Positions 7,777 through 15,812 of a stretch of DNA of 16,746 nt are shown here, piece by piece (within the stretch, counting starts at the first letter, position 1; each line of letters starts with the position of its first letter). The notes below the pieces were generated by a model. That model ran no database searches. It saw only the letters and a list, made by a program, of their open reading frames with translations, and had not been told where the DNA came from. The DNA comes from Clostridia bacterium (lineage in GTDB: Bacteria; Bacillota; Clostridia; Oscillospirales; Acutalibacteraceae), in the NCBI GenBank assembly GCA_017502965.1, contig JAFVTZ010000162.1, positions 1-16,746 on the forward strand, given 5' to 3'. Made by a program: the position numbers and the translations under genes.

Positions 7777-10533
7777 ATGTTAGAAACGAAAGATTTAGTC
7801 AAGATTTATAAACCCAAAAAGGGCGTACCTGTAAAAGCGCTGGATAAGGTGACTCTCAAATTCCCCGAAAAGGGAATGGTTTTCCTGCTCGGAAAGTCGG
7901 GTAGCGGTAAATCCACACTCCTTAATGTGCTTGGCGGTCTTGATGTTTATAATGAGGGCGAAATAATTATAAAAGGCGTTTCCTCAAAAAAATTCAAACA
8001 AAAGCATTTCGATTCCTACCGTAACACCTATGTAGGTTTTATTTTTCAGGAATACAATATTCTTGACGGTTTTTCTGTGGGCGCTAATATTGCTCTTGCA
8101 ATAGAACTGCAAAACCGCAAGGCAAGCGATGAAGAGGTAAACCGCATTTTAAAAGAGGTTGACCTTGAAGGCTATGCAAACCGCAAACCGAATGAACTCT
8201 CCGGCGGACAAAAACAGCGTGTTGCAATAGCGAGAGCACTTGTTAAAAATCCGCAGATTATTATGGCTGATGAGCCTTCGGGTGCGCTTGACTCTAATAC
8301 AGGCAAAGCCATTTTTGACACCCTTAAAAAATTATCCAATGAAAAACTTGTTATAGTTGTTTCTCACGACCGCGAATTTGCCGAGCAGTATGCTGACAGA
8401 ATTATCGAACTTTCCGACGGCAGGGTTATAAGCGATGTTGAATATGACCCGACAGAGCAGTCCGCTGAGGAGCCGATTGTTTATAACGGCAACACCGTAA
8501 CCGTTGCAGGCGGTTATCATATAACCGAAGAAGACCGTATTGCCATTAACCGTTATATTGACAGTTTGCAGTCGCAGGAACTCGATATCACTGTTTCTGC
8601 CAAGAAAACAGGTTTTAAAAGATTTATAAACACAGATGTCAGTAAAATTAAATCGCAGGACGGCAGTAGTTTTAAACTTATAAAATCAAAACTGCCCCTC
8701 AAAAATGCCTTTAAAATAGGTGCGAGCAGTCTCGGTCACAAAAAGATCAGACTTGTTATTACAATACTTCTTTCCTGCGTTGCTTTCGGGCTGTTCGGAC
8801 TTTCTGATACTTTCGGGGCTTATAATCACATAAAAACCTGCACAAATTCGCTTGTTGATTCAGAGGTTAAATATGTCCCCACAGCCAAATCAAAACTTGT
8901 GGGCGAAGGTAATAACGCATATTGGAGAGATTACGGGTATAGCCTCTCCGATTCAGACCTTGCAGATATTGAGAAAAACACAGGTGTTAAAATGCACGGT
9001 GTGTTCTCGCCACTCGAAGCCGACCTTAGTTTTGAGCGATATATAAATCCCGATATTGAACTTACCAAAAGTGAATTTAATATCTACAATACTTATTTCA
9101 CAGGTTTTGCAGATATAAATCAGTCGGTAATAGAGGATATGGGATTTAAAATCCTTGCAGGAACTCTGCCTGACGGTGCTAAGAATGAAATTGCAATAAG
9201 CGAATATACTTTTGAAATATTCAAAAAAGCAGGATATGCAAATAAAGTATTGCAAACACCGTCTAAAGACGGAAAATACACCTATCAGGCGGTAAACGGT
9301 TATTCTGATATTATCGGCAAAACCTTGAATCTTGCCAATACAGATTTTACTGTAACCGCAGTTATAGACACTAATTTCGACCTTGAGCGATATTCCAGTC
9401 TTATCGAAGAAAAAGAGCACAAGGAAGAAGCCGAGCAACTTGTGGATTATGTGCTTTTCAGCGAGTTTGATTTTGCTGTCAGATATTCCTATGCAGGACT
9501 TATTATGACCGGCGACGGATATGTTGACAAACTCATAGCAAACCGACCTAAAGTATCAAGAATAACCGAGGGACATCTTAATTTCTATAATGATAACTAC
9601 GATGTATACGGCGAGTATCTTGCGAAACTTTCGGATATACCTCAAAAAGATATTATCTGGCTTGACGGTGCTAAAACCACTCTCGGCGAAAAGGAAGTTA
9701 TCGTCACTTCCGATGTTATAGGGGATTATACCGATACTATAAACGATTTTGCCAATGAATACGGTTTCATAGATTATGCGGCATACCTTAAAGCCAAAGG
9801 CACTACGCTTTCGGGCTGGGAGTATCTCTACAGTGCTTCGGAAGATACCCCGCTTGAGGGCTATAAAATAGTAGGTGTTATTGATACCTATGCCGAAAAT
9901 TATAAATCAGATATCCGCAGGGCATTGGTTGTTTCAGAAGAAAAGTTTTCAAAACTAACCGACGGCAGCGACAGTTATTATCAATTCTGCGTAGGTGCTA
10001 TGCCCGAGGGCAGAGAAAATATTCAGAAACTTGTTAAATACTGTTACCGTGAGGATAGCGATGTAAGATACCAGATTCAAACCTCTGTGACTTACGAACT
10101 TGATATGGTAAATGAAATGCTTAATGAGTTTTCGCTTATCTTCCTTTATATAGGTATCGGATTTGCGGCATTTGCAGCGCTTATGCTTTCGAACTTTATT
10201 GCTATAAGTATTTCTTATAAAAAGCAGGAAATCGGAATACTCAGGGCAATAGGTTCCCGCAGTAACGATGTTTTCAGAATCTTCTTTGCAGAAAGTTTTA
10301 TTATCGCTATGATAAACTTTGTGCTCTCCGCTTTGGGTGTTTTCGCTGTGACAACCCTTATAAACTATATCATCCGTCACGAGGTGGGTATTCTCATAAC
10401 GGTACTCACATTTGATTTAAGGCAGATAGTTCTACTCCTTGCCGTCAGCATTTTAGTTGCGTTTGTGGCAAGTTTCCTGCCTGTAAAACGAATTGCATCC
10501 AAGAAACCTATAGATGCTATAAGAAACCGCTAA
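7777..10533 (+). CDS. MacB-like ABC transporter, ATPase fused to FtsX-type permease
   Basis: The 918-residue protein joins an ATPase and a permease in one chain. The ATPase (1-220) has Walker A GKSGSGKST (39-47), Q-loop Gln91, signature LSGGQKQR (141-148), Walker B IIMADEPSGALD (161-172) and H-loop His197 in VVSHD. A linker of about 100 residues leads to TM1 (about 326-348). A very large outside domain of about 435 residues follows, then three TM segments (about 787-812, 835-865, 882-902) of an FtsX domain with the EIGILRAIGSRSNDV coupling helix (818-832). This four-TM plan matches MacB/LolC-type mechanotransmission exporters, which move peptides, antibiotics or lipoproteins without pumping through a membrane channel. 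ATG 7777 follows AGAAAGGG (7761-7768) by 8 nt and lies 1 nt after the previous stop. A GTG at 7768 is possible but less likely. The substrate is unknown. Confidence 0.92.
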   Translation: MLETKDLVKIYKPKKGVPVKALDKVTLKFPEKGMVFLLGKSGSGKSTLLNVLGGLDVYNEGEIIIKGVSSKKFKQKHFDSYRNTYVGFIFQEYNILDGFSVGANIALAIELQNRKASDEEVNRILKEVDLEGYANRKPNELSGGQKQRVAIARALVKNPQIIMADEPSGALDSNTGKAIFDTLKKLSNEKLVIVVSHDREFAEQYADRIIELSDGRVISDVEYDPTEQSAEEPIVYNGNTVTVAGGYHITEEDRIAINRYIDSLQSQELDITVSAKKTGFKRFINTDVSKIKSQDGSSFKLIKSKLPLKNAFKIGASSLGHKKIRLVITILLSCVAFGLFGLSDTFGAYNHIKTCTNSLVDSEVKYVPTAKSKLVGEGNNAYWRDYGYSLSDSDLADIEKNTGVKMHGVFSPLEADLSFERYINPDIELTKSEFNIYNTYFTGFADINQSVIEDMGFKILAGTLPDGAKNEIAISEYTFEIFKKAGYANKVLQTPSKDGKYTYQAVNGYSDIIGKTLNLANTDFTVTAVIDTNFDLERYSSLIEEKEHKEEAEQLVDYVLFSEFDFAVRYSYAGLIMTGDGYVDKLIANRPKVSRITEGHLNFYNDNYDVYGEYLAKLSDIPQKDIIWLDGAKTTLGEKEVIVTSDVIGDYTDTINDFANEYGFIDYAAYLKAKGTTLSGWEYLYSASEDTPLEGYKIVGVIDTYAENYKSDIRRALVVSEEKFSKLTDGSDSYYQFCVGAMPEGRENIQKLVKYCYREDSDVRYQIQTSVTYELDMVNEMLNEFSLIFLYIGIGFAAFAALMLSNFIAISISYKKQEIGILRAIGSRSNDVFRIFFAESFIIAMINFVLSALGVFAVTTLINYIIRHEVGILITVLTFDLRQIVLLLAVSILVAFVASFLPVKRIASKKPIDAIRNR

Positions 10534-10616
10534 ATAATAAAATAATAAATAATAAAAAGGTGTTTCACCTTGTAAAACAAATTATATAACGTTTTGGCAT
10601 AGCCAAAACGTTATAT
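10531..10616. repeat. Second hairpin element: AT 7-nt arm plus two stem-loops
   Basis: The element begins at the stop codon of the ABC gene with a run of TAAATAA-like units (10531-10558). Next come a hairpin AAGGTG-TTT-CACCTT (10557-10571) and a long hairpin with arms ATATAACGTTTTGGC (10584-10598) and its exact complement (10602-10616) around ATA. T-rich sequence follows. The order (AT arm, TTT-loop hairpin, hairpin with a GC-ATA-GC tip, AT-rich right side) copies the plan of the element at 6131-6327, although the sequences differ. Confidence 0.6.
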
Positions 10617-10628
10617 TTATTTTTAATT
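10584..10628 (+). terminator. Possible terminator of the amidase-VTT-ABC operon
   Basis: A perfect 15-bp stem (10584-10598 with 10602-10616, loop ATA) is followed by TTATTTTTAATTT. It lies 50 bp past the ABC stop codon and before the manA promoter, where an operon end is expected. The stem is AT-rich at its base and the T run is broken, so termination may be partial. It may equally be a part of the repeat element that was recruited for this use. Confidence 0.5.
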
Positions 10629-10639
10629 TGTTTATCTTC

Positions 10640-10668
10640 TTGCAAAAATACAGAAAATGTAGTATTAT
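10640..10668 (+). promoter_or_regulatory. Sigma-A promoter of manA
   Basis: -35 box TTGCAA (10640-10645) and -10 box TATTAT (10663-10668) are separated by exactly 17 bp. The expected transcript start is near 10675 and the ATG is at 10693. No operator is obvious around it. Confidence 0.7.
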
Positions 10669-10692
10669 AGATAAGTTAAAAGGGGGAGTATT

Positions 10693-11649
10693 ATGTATCC
10701 TTTATTATTGAAACCTGCTGTAAAAGATTATCTTTGGGGAGGAACAAGACTTAAAGAAGAATATAAATATGAATGTGAAACCGAAATAGCAGCTGAAGGC
10801 TGGGTGCTTTCCTGCCATAAAGATGGCGCATCGGTTGTTAAAAACGGCTATATGCAAGGAAAGACATTGCCTGAGGTTTTAGATCTCTGGGGTGAAAAGG
10901 CGCTCGGCAAAAATTCGGAAAAGTTTCCGTATTTTCCGCTTCTCATAAAACTTATTGATGCAAGGGATAAACTCTCGGTTCAGGTGCATCCGGATGATGC
11001 TTATGCGCTCGAAAATGAGGGTGAATACGGCAAAACCGAAATGTGGTATGTTGTGGACTGTGATGACGGAGCAGAACTTATTTACGGTTTTAAAGAGAAC
11101 ATTTCAAAAGAAGAATTTGAAAATAGAATTAAGGACAATACGCTGACTGATGTCTGCAATTTTGTCCCTGTTCACAAGGGGGATGTTTTCTTTATCGGTG
11201 CGGGAACTTTGCACGCAATAGGCAAAGGAATTCTTATTGCCGAAGTTCAGCAGAATTCCAATACTACCTACCGTGTCTCTGACTACGGAAGACTCGGTGC
11301 TGACGGAAAACCCAGACCGCTCCATATTGAAAAAGCGGTTGATGTGACAAAATGCGAGAAACCTTCTATGCCTTACGGACAGGTAGGAGAAATCACAAAA
11401 GTTGAGGATAATGAGGTGAGAAATCTTGCCTCTTGTGAATTTTTCTCTGCCGATAAACTTGATTTAAACGGCGAGTTTACAGTTGGTATGGAAGAAAACT
11501 TTGTATCTCTGTTGTGCCTTGAGGGAAAAGCAAATCTTTGCTGGGATGACGGTAGAATGGATATAAATAAGGGCGACAGTGTTTTTGTTCCTGCAGGATT
11601 TAAAGTAAAACTTGAAGGCAAGGCAGAAATACTTTGCAGTTATATTTAA
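10693..11649 (+). CDS. manA: Mannose-6-phosphate isomerase, class I (zinc-dependent)
   Basis: The enzyme interconverts mannose 6-phosphate and fructose 6-phosphate, linking mannose use and GDP-mannose supply to glycolysis. The 318-residue length fits the short Firmicute form. Zinc ligands are visible as Gln97 and His99 (LSVQVHPDD), Glu116 (GKTEMWYV) and His174 (GAGTLHAIGKG). Arg194 in NTTYRVSDYGR fits the catalytic arginine. The N-terminus PLLLKPAVKDYLWGG is typical. The C-terminal cupin part (about 240-318) is shorter and less conserved. AGGGGGAG (10681-10687 region) sits about 5 nt before the ATG, and a promoter lies just upstream, so it is probably a single-gene unit. No terminator is seen after it. 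Confidence 0.95.
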   Translation: MYPLLLKPAVKDYLWGGTRLKEEYKYECETEIAAEGWVLSCHKDGASVVKNGYMQGKTLPEVLDLWGEKALGKNSEKFPYFPLLIKLIDARDKLSVQVHPDDAYALENEGEYGKTEMWYVVDCDDGAELIYGFKENISKEEFENRIKDNTLTDVCNFVPVHKGDVFFIGAGTLHAIGKGILIAEVQQNSNTTYRVSDYGRLGADGKPRPLHIEKAVDVTKCEKPSMPYGQVGEITKVEDNEVRNLASCEFFSADKLDLNGEFTVGMEENFVSLLCLEGKANLCWDDGRMDINKGDSVFVPAGFKVKLEGKAEILCSYI

Positions 11650-11672
11650 TTTTTAAAATCATTGTTTCGGGC

Positions 11673-11716
11673 TTGTACCGGTAGGAATATTTATGGATTT
11701 TACTGTCGGGGTACAA
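11673..11716. repeat. 7-bp inverted repeat upstream of htpG
   Basis: TTGTACC (11673-11679) and GGTACAA (11710-11716) are exact complements 30 nt apart. They could be half-sites of an operator or the base of a leader stem-loop. They do not match the HrcA (CIRCE) or CtsR operators that I know. Confidence 0.4.
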
Positions 11717-11752
11717 ACTTGGTTAACATCAGTGTAAAGGCGGACTAAAAAA

Positions 11753-13642
11753 ATGAAACAGTTTAAATCGGAATCAAAAAAACTTATGGATATGATGATA
11801 AATTCAATCTATACCCATAAGGAAATATTTTTAAGAGAACTTATTTCAAACGCAAGCGATGCTATTGACAAACTTTATTTCAAATCGCTTACAGATAACA
11901 GCGTTGGAACAAAGGCAGAGGATTTTGAGATAAGAATAGATATTGATAAGGAAAACCGTATCCTTAAAATCACAGACAACGGTTGCGGTATGACCGAGGA
12001 AGAACTTGACAAAAACCTCGGTACAATAGCAAAATCAGGTTCTTTCAATTTCAAGCAGGAAAACGAAAAGACCGAGAATGTTGATATAATCGGTCAGTTC
12101 GGTGTGGGATTTTATTCAGCGTTTATGGTGAGTGACAATGTAACGGTTGAAAGCCGTGCTTTCGGTTCGGACAAGGCTTTTTGTTGGAAGTCTAAAGGAG
12201 CAGAGGGTTATTCTGTTTCAGAGTGCGACAAGCAAAGTGTCGGAACAGTTGTTACTCTGCATATAAAGGATAATGCTGAGGACGAAAATTACGACGAGTT
12301 CCTCGACCAGTACAGAATAAGCGCTCTGGTTAAGAAATATTCTGACTATATCCGTCATCCTATCAAGATGGAGTTCACCACCAAAGAGCCTGTCGATACT
12401 GCGGACGGTAAAACTCCCGAATACAAAGATGTTACCGAACTCAGAACTTTAAACAGTATGGTACCTCTCTGGAAAAAGGCTAAAACAGAACTTTCTGACG
12501 AGGATTACAATAATTTCTACAAAGAAAAGTTTTATGATTTCAATGACCCTGCAAGGGTTGTTCATTACAAAACAGAGGGACAGGCTACCTATAACGCCCT
12601 GCTTTATATCCCTAAAAAACCACCTTTTGATTATTACACAAAGGAATTTGAAAAGGGACTTCAGCTTTACTGCAAGGGTGTGCTTATTATGGATAAGTGC
12701 GCCGATTTACTGCCCGATTATTTCAGTTTTGTGAAAGGTCTTGTTGACAGCGAGGATTTATCTTTAAATATCTCCCGTGAAATGCTCCAGCATGACGGTC
12801 AGTTAAAACTTATTGCAAAAACATTAGAGAAGAAAATCAAGGGCGAACTCGAAAAAATGCTAAGTGCAGACCGCGACCTTTATGAAGAATTCTTCAAGGC
12901 TTTCGGTATCCAACTTAAATTCGGAATTTACAATGATTACGGCGCTCATAAGGATATCCTTAAAGATTTGCTTATATTCCGTTCTTCGCTTGATAAAAAA
13001 TATGTAACTCTTAAAGAATATACCGAAAGAATGGGCGAGAGGGATACTATCTACTATGCTTGCGGTGAGACTGATGAAAAGATAGAGATGCTCCCCCAGA
13101 CCGATGCGGTTAAAGAAAAGGGTTATGAAATTCTTTATCTTACCGAAAATGTAGACGAATTTGCTCTTATGATGTTAGGCGAGTACAACGGCAAGAAATT
13201 TATGAATATTTGTGACGATAAACTCGACCTCGACACCGAAGATGAGAAAAAAGCACTTGAAAGTGAAAACGAAGCCGCAAAAGATATGTTCACGCTTATG
13301 AAAGAAAGCGTTGGAGATAAGATAAATGCAGTCCGTTTCACAAACAAACTCAAAAAGCATCCTGTTTGCCTTACAAGTGAGGGCGGAATTTCGCTCGAAA
13401 TGGAAAAAACTCTGAATTCAATGCCTACAGTGGCAGATAATAAGGTAAAGGCTCAGTTGGTGCTTGAGATAAATGCGGCTCATCCTATTGCTGAAAAACT
13501 CAAAAACCTTTACAAGGATGACACCGAAACCCTTAAAAAGTATGCAAAACTGCTTTACGGTGAGGCTTGCCTTATAGGCGGCACTAATCTTGATGACCCT
13601 GTAGAGCACAGTAATTTAGTTTGCGAACTGATGACAAAATAA
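11753..13642 (+). CDS. htpG: Molecular chaperone HtpG (bacterial Hsp90)
   Basis: HtpG is the cytosolic ATP-dependent Hsp90 dimer that remodels client proteins under stress. At 629 residues it is full length. The GHKL ATPase domain has Glu29 and Asn33 (LRELISNASDAIDK), Asp75 and Gly77 (DNGCGM), Asn88 and the lid segment GQFGVGFYSAFMV (114-126). The middle domain carries the catalytic arginine Arg342 in LNISREMLQ. The C-terminal dimerisation part runs to NLVCELMTK. ATG 11753 matches the family start; AAAGG (11736-11740) is 12 nt upstream, farther than usual. The 103-bp gap upstream has no CIRCE or CtsR-type box, but it holds a 7-bp inverted repeat. The next gene starts 3 nt after the stop. Confidence 0.97.
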   Translation: MKQFKSESKKLMDMMINSIYTHKEIFLRELISNASDAIDKLYFKSLTDNSVGTKAEDFEIRIDIDKENRILKITDNGCGMTEEELDKNLGTIAKSGSFNFKQENEKTENVDIIGQFGVGFYSAFMVSDNVTVESRAFGSDKAFCWKSKGAEGYSVSECDKQSVGTVVTLHIKDNAEDENYDEFLDQYRISALVKKYSDYIRHPIKMEFTTKEPVDTADGKTPEYKDVTELRTLNSMVPLWKKAKTELSDEDYNNFYKEKFYDFNDPARVVHYKTEGQATYNALLYIPKKPPFDYYTKEFEKGLQLYCKGVLIMDKCADLLPDYFSFVKGLVDSEDLSLNISREMLQHDGQLKLIAKTLEKKIKGELEKMLSADRDLYEEFFKAFGIQLKFGIYNDYGAHKDILKDLLIFRSSLDKKYVTLKEYTERMGERDTIYYACGETDEKIEMLPQTDAVKEKGYEILYLTENVDEFALMMLGEYNGKKFMNICDDKLDLDTEDEKKALESENEAAKDMFTLMKESVGDKINAVRFTNKLKKHPVCLTSEGGISLEMEKTLNSMPTVADNKVKAQLVLEINAAHPIAEKLKNLYKDDTETLKKYAKLLYGEACLIGGTNLDDPVEHSNLVCELMTK

Positions 13643-13645
13643 TTT

Positions 13646-15043
13646 ATGAATAAATACAAAAAACTTTTATCTAACACTTTGCTTATAAGTCTGGGAACAT
13701 TCGGCTCAAAACTGCTTGTGTTCTTTATGGTAAGGTTTTATACGGGGTATCTCACCCCGTCGGACTATTCCACGGCAGACCTTATTTCCCAGACAGCAAA
13801 CCTTTTGTTTCCGATAATCTCGCTCGGCATAACAGACGGTGTTTTCCGCTTTGCGATGGATAAAGATATAAACCGCAAGGAAACTTTCAGTTCGGCGTTT
13901 TTTACTATAACGCTCGGTTCACTTATGTTTTTGGTTGCGGTGCCGATACTCGGTCTTTTCGGTGATTTCAAGGGTTATATCTGGCTTATAGTGCTTTACA
14001 CCATGACCTGCAGCTACCATTCACTTTGCGCGCAGTATATCAGGGCGGTTGATAAAACCGTTTTGTTTGCGGTGCAGGGAATAGTCAACACTTGCCTTGT
14101 TATTGCGCTGAATATTCTGTTTCTTGCCGTTTTCGATATGGGGGTTACGGGTTATGTGCTGTCTGTAGCAGCGGCGGATTTTATATGCACAGTATTCCTT
14201 GTTATAAAGGAAAAACTCTGGCAGGTAATGACCTTTAAGATACCGAAAAGCGTCACCGTTTCAATGCTTAAATACAGCATACCCCTTATTCCTACCACCG
14301 TTTTCTGGTGGATAACCAGCGTTTCGGACAGGTATATGGTAAACGGTTTTATAAGCAGTGAGGCTAACGGTATTTATGCGGTTTCTTATAAACTGCCGAC
14401 TTTGCTGACGCTTGTTTCGGGTGTGTTTATGAAAGCGTGGCAGTTTTCTGCCGTTTCCGAAGAGGGAGATAATGCTGAAGAACACGCAAAGTTTTTTGAA
14501 AGAGTGTGGGGTTCTTTTCAGGCGGTTATGTTTATTGCAGGCTCGGGAGTTATAGCCTTTGCAAAACCCCTTATGAAAATGCTTACCGCAAGTGAATATT
14601 ACAGTGCTTGGGAATATGTGCCCCTGCTTTCGGTTTCAATGGTTTTCACCTCGTTTGTTTCTTTTTTGGGAACAGTATATATAGTAAAAAAGAAAAGCGG
14701 TCTGTCTTTTGCAACTTCGACTGCAGGCGCTATGACAAATATAGTGTTAAATCTTCTGCTTATTCCGTCACCTTTAGGTGTTCAGGGAGCGGCTGTGGCT
14801 ACTGCGGCGAGTTATTTTATAGTTTTCGTGATACGTGCAGTAAATGTTCGAAAATATATACCCTTTAATCTTGACACCGGTCATATAATACTCAACAGTA
14901 TCATACTTTTAATTCAGGCGGCAGTTATGATTTTCAATGTTCCTTTCTGGATAGTAATTCAGGCAGTGTGCCTTGTTCTGCTTACTGCACTTAATTTCAG
15001 ATTCCTTTTGGGATTTGTCAGAAAAATATTAAAAAGAGGTTAA
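13646..15043 (+). CDS. Wzx/MATE-fold polysaccharide or lipid flippase
   Basis: This 465-residue polytopic protein has the look of the MOP (MATE/Wzx/MurJ) exporter superfamily: the N-terminus LLSNTLLISLGTFGSKLLVFFMVRFYTG, the following segment with LTPSDYSTADLISQ, ISLGITDGVFRFAMD (58-72), and about twelve to fourteen hydrophobic segments with a basic C-terminus RKILKRG. Members flip undecaprenyl-linked sugars or related lipid intermediates across the membrane. MurJ is possible, but the strong match of the first 70 residues is to the polysaccharide-biosynthesis type. The ATG is 3 nt after htpG and has no visible ribosome site, so translation is probably coupled. No glycosyltransferases lie beside it, so its substrate cannot be inferred. 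Confidence 0.85.
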   Translation: MNKYKKLLSNTLLISLGTFGSKLLVFFMVRFYTGYLTPSDYSTADLISQTANLLFPIISLGITDGVFRFAMDKDINRKETFSSAFFTITLGSLMFLVAVPILGLFGDFKGYIWLIVLYTMTCSYHSLCAQYIRAVDKTVLFAVQGIVNTCLVIALNILFLAVFDMGVTGYVLSVAAADFICTVFLVIKEKLWQVMTFKIPKSVTVSMLKYSIPLIPTTVFWWITSVSDRYMVNGFISSEANGIYAVSYKLPTLLTLVSGVFMKAWQFSAVSEEGDNAEEHAKFFERVWGSFQAVMFIAGSGVIAFAKPLMKMLTASEYYSAWEYVPLLSVSMVFTSFVSFLGTVYIVKKKSGLSFATSTAGAMTNIVLNLLLIPSPLGVQGAAVATAASYFIVFVIRAVNVRKYIPFNLDTGHIILNSIILLIQAAVMIFNVPFWIVIQAVCLVLLTALNFRFLLGFVRKILKRG

Positions 15044-15538
15044 ATGATGATAGATTTCTTATTTAAAACCGTTATCGGCAAATCGATAATAACCCTTTTG
15101 GTTTCAATGGTGCCTATAATCGAACTTCGCGGTGCTATTCCGATTGCAACGGGTATGGGGCTTTCTCCTTGGATTGCAATACCTATTGCCATAGTGGGAA
15201 ATCTCATTCCTGTGCCGTTTATTATTATATTTATTAAGCGGATTTTTGCTTGGATGAGAAAAGTCAGTCCGAAACTTAACGGCATTGTTGATAAAATGGA
15301 AGCAAAAGCCGAGAAAAATAAGGAAAAAGTTTTGAAATATGCTTTCTGGGGGCTTGCCCTCTTTGTGGCAATTCCGCTCCCCGGTACAGGCGCGTGGACG
15401 GGTGCATTGGTTGCGGCTATGCTTGATATGCCGCTTAAAAAGGCATTTCCGTCTGTAGTAATAGGAGTTTTGGGAGCAGGAATTATAATTTCCTTTGTAA
15501 GCTACGGCGCGGCGTCTATCATAATGTCTTTATTTTAG
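15044..15538 (+). CDS. Small multi-drug export (Sm_multidrug_ex, COG2426) membrane protein
   Basis: This 164-residue membrane protein carries the family's two signature loops: ELRGAIPIATGMG (27-39) and PLPGTGAWTGALVAAML (111-127), each next to TM segments, with a charged central stretch (82-96, Lys/Glu-rich) between them. Despite the name, transport of drugs is not established for most members. From memory the family is structurally related to DedA/VTT, with two re-entrant loops. The ATG at 15044 directly follows the flippase stop codon. A second ATG at 15047 has better spacing to AGAGG (15035-15039) and may be the true start. No terminator follows; the dapA promoter begins 2 bp past the stop. 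Confidence 0.85.
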   Translation: MMIDFLFKTVIGKSIITLLVSMVPIIELRGAIPIATGMGLSPWIAIPIAIVGNLIPVPFIIIFIKRIFAWMRKVSPKLNGIVDKMEAKAEKNKEKVLKYAFWGLALFVAIPLPGTGAWTGALVAAMLDMPLKKAFPSVVIGVLGAGIIISFVSYGAASIIMSLF

Positions 15539-15540
15539 TC

Positions 15541-15569
15541 TTGACAAAAGACGGGGTTTGTGTTAAATT
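15541..15569 (+). promoter_or_regulatory. Strong sigma-A promoter of the dapA leader
   Basis: A perfect -35 TTGACA (15541-15546), a 17-bp spacer and -10 TAAATT (15564-15569), with an extended-10 TGT just before it (15561-15563). The start would be near 15576, immediately before the riboswitch aptamer, which supports both calls. Confidence 0.85.
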
Positions 15570-15575
15570 AGTGTC

Positions 15576-15720
15576 AAACAGATAGAGGCGCGATTTGTTA
15601 TCAGTAACTTTGAGTGTTAATTTCGGCAGAAAGATATCAAAGTGAAAGGAACGGTCGCCGAAGACGGCTGTCGGCGGGCAGTTGATCTGGTAAAACGGAA
15701 TAATATCCGTTTTACTGTCG
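15576..15720 (+). ncRNA. Lysine riboswitch (L-box) aptamer
   Basis: The leader RNA shows the L-box core in order: AGATAGAGGCGCGA (15580-15593), CAGTAACTTTGAGTG (15602-15616), AAAGTGAAAGGAACGG (15639-15654), GCCGAAG (15657-15663) and the closing CTGTC (15715-15719). Helices are visible: ACTTTGA (15607-15613) with TCAAAGT (15637-15643); GCCGA (15657-15661) with TCGGC (15671-15675); and a perfect 10-bp stem GTAAAACGGA (15690-15699) with TCCGTTTTAC (15706-15715). P1 is formed by ACAG (15578-15581) and CTGT (15715-15718). Lysine binding would stabilise P1 and favour the downstream terminator, shutting off dapA. This matches known L-box control of lysine biosynthesis in Firmicutes. Confidence 0.93.
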
Positions 15721-15788
15721 CTTTTTGCGGAGTGCTATCGAAAACAGAACCCAAAGGTGCAGGTGTGCGCCCTATTTCTGATTTTTGG
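15721..15788 (+). promoter_or_regulatory. Expression platform between aptamer and terminator
   Basis: This segment can form competing stems: CAGAA (15745-15749) with TTCTG (15776-15780), and CCAAA (15751-15755) with TTTGG (15784-15788). CTATC (15735-15739) can pair with GATAG (15581-15585) inside the aptamer. One of these probably acts in switching. Which one does so is inference. Confidence 0.45.
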
Positions 15789-15812
15789 TAGCCGAGCAAT
15801 CGGCTATTTTTT
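15789..15812 (+). terminator. Riboswitch-controlled intrinsic terminator before dapA
   Basis: TAGCCGA (15789-15795) pairs with TCGGCTA (15800-15806) around GCAA, followed by six T. It ends 20 nt before the dapA ATG, the usual place for an L-box attenuator. Confidence 0.9.

Noticed and set aside
8953..9438. 161-residue open frame on the minus strand inside the ABC gene, and similar antisense frames elsewhere
   Set aside because: They lie opposite strongly coding genes, lack ribosome sites and read as Cys/Ile/Phe-rich shadow translations.
10557..10571. Minus-strand terminator (stem AAGGTG/CACCTT followed by T-rich sequence on the minus strand)
   Set aside because: No gene on the minus strand ends here; it fits better as part of the repeat element.
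11650..11752. HrcA (CIRCE) or CtsR operator and a clear promoter before htpG
   Set aside because: Neither consensus is present, and the -35/-10 candidates (for example TTGTTT with AATATT) are weak.
15536..15556. Terminator after the Sm_multidrug_ex gene (GTCTT/AAGAC)
   Set aside because: A 5-bp stem without a T run, overlapping the dapA -35 box.
15576..15720. T-box leader for dapA
   Set aside because: No T-box 14-nt motif or specifier layout; all core L-box motifs are present instead.
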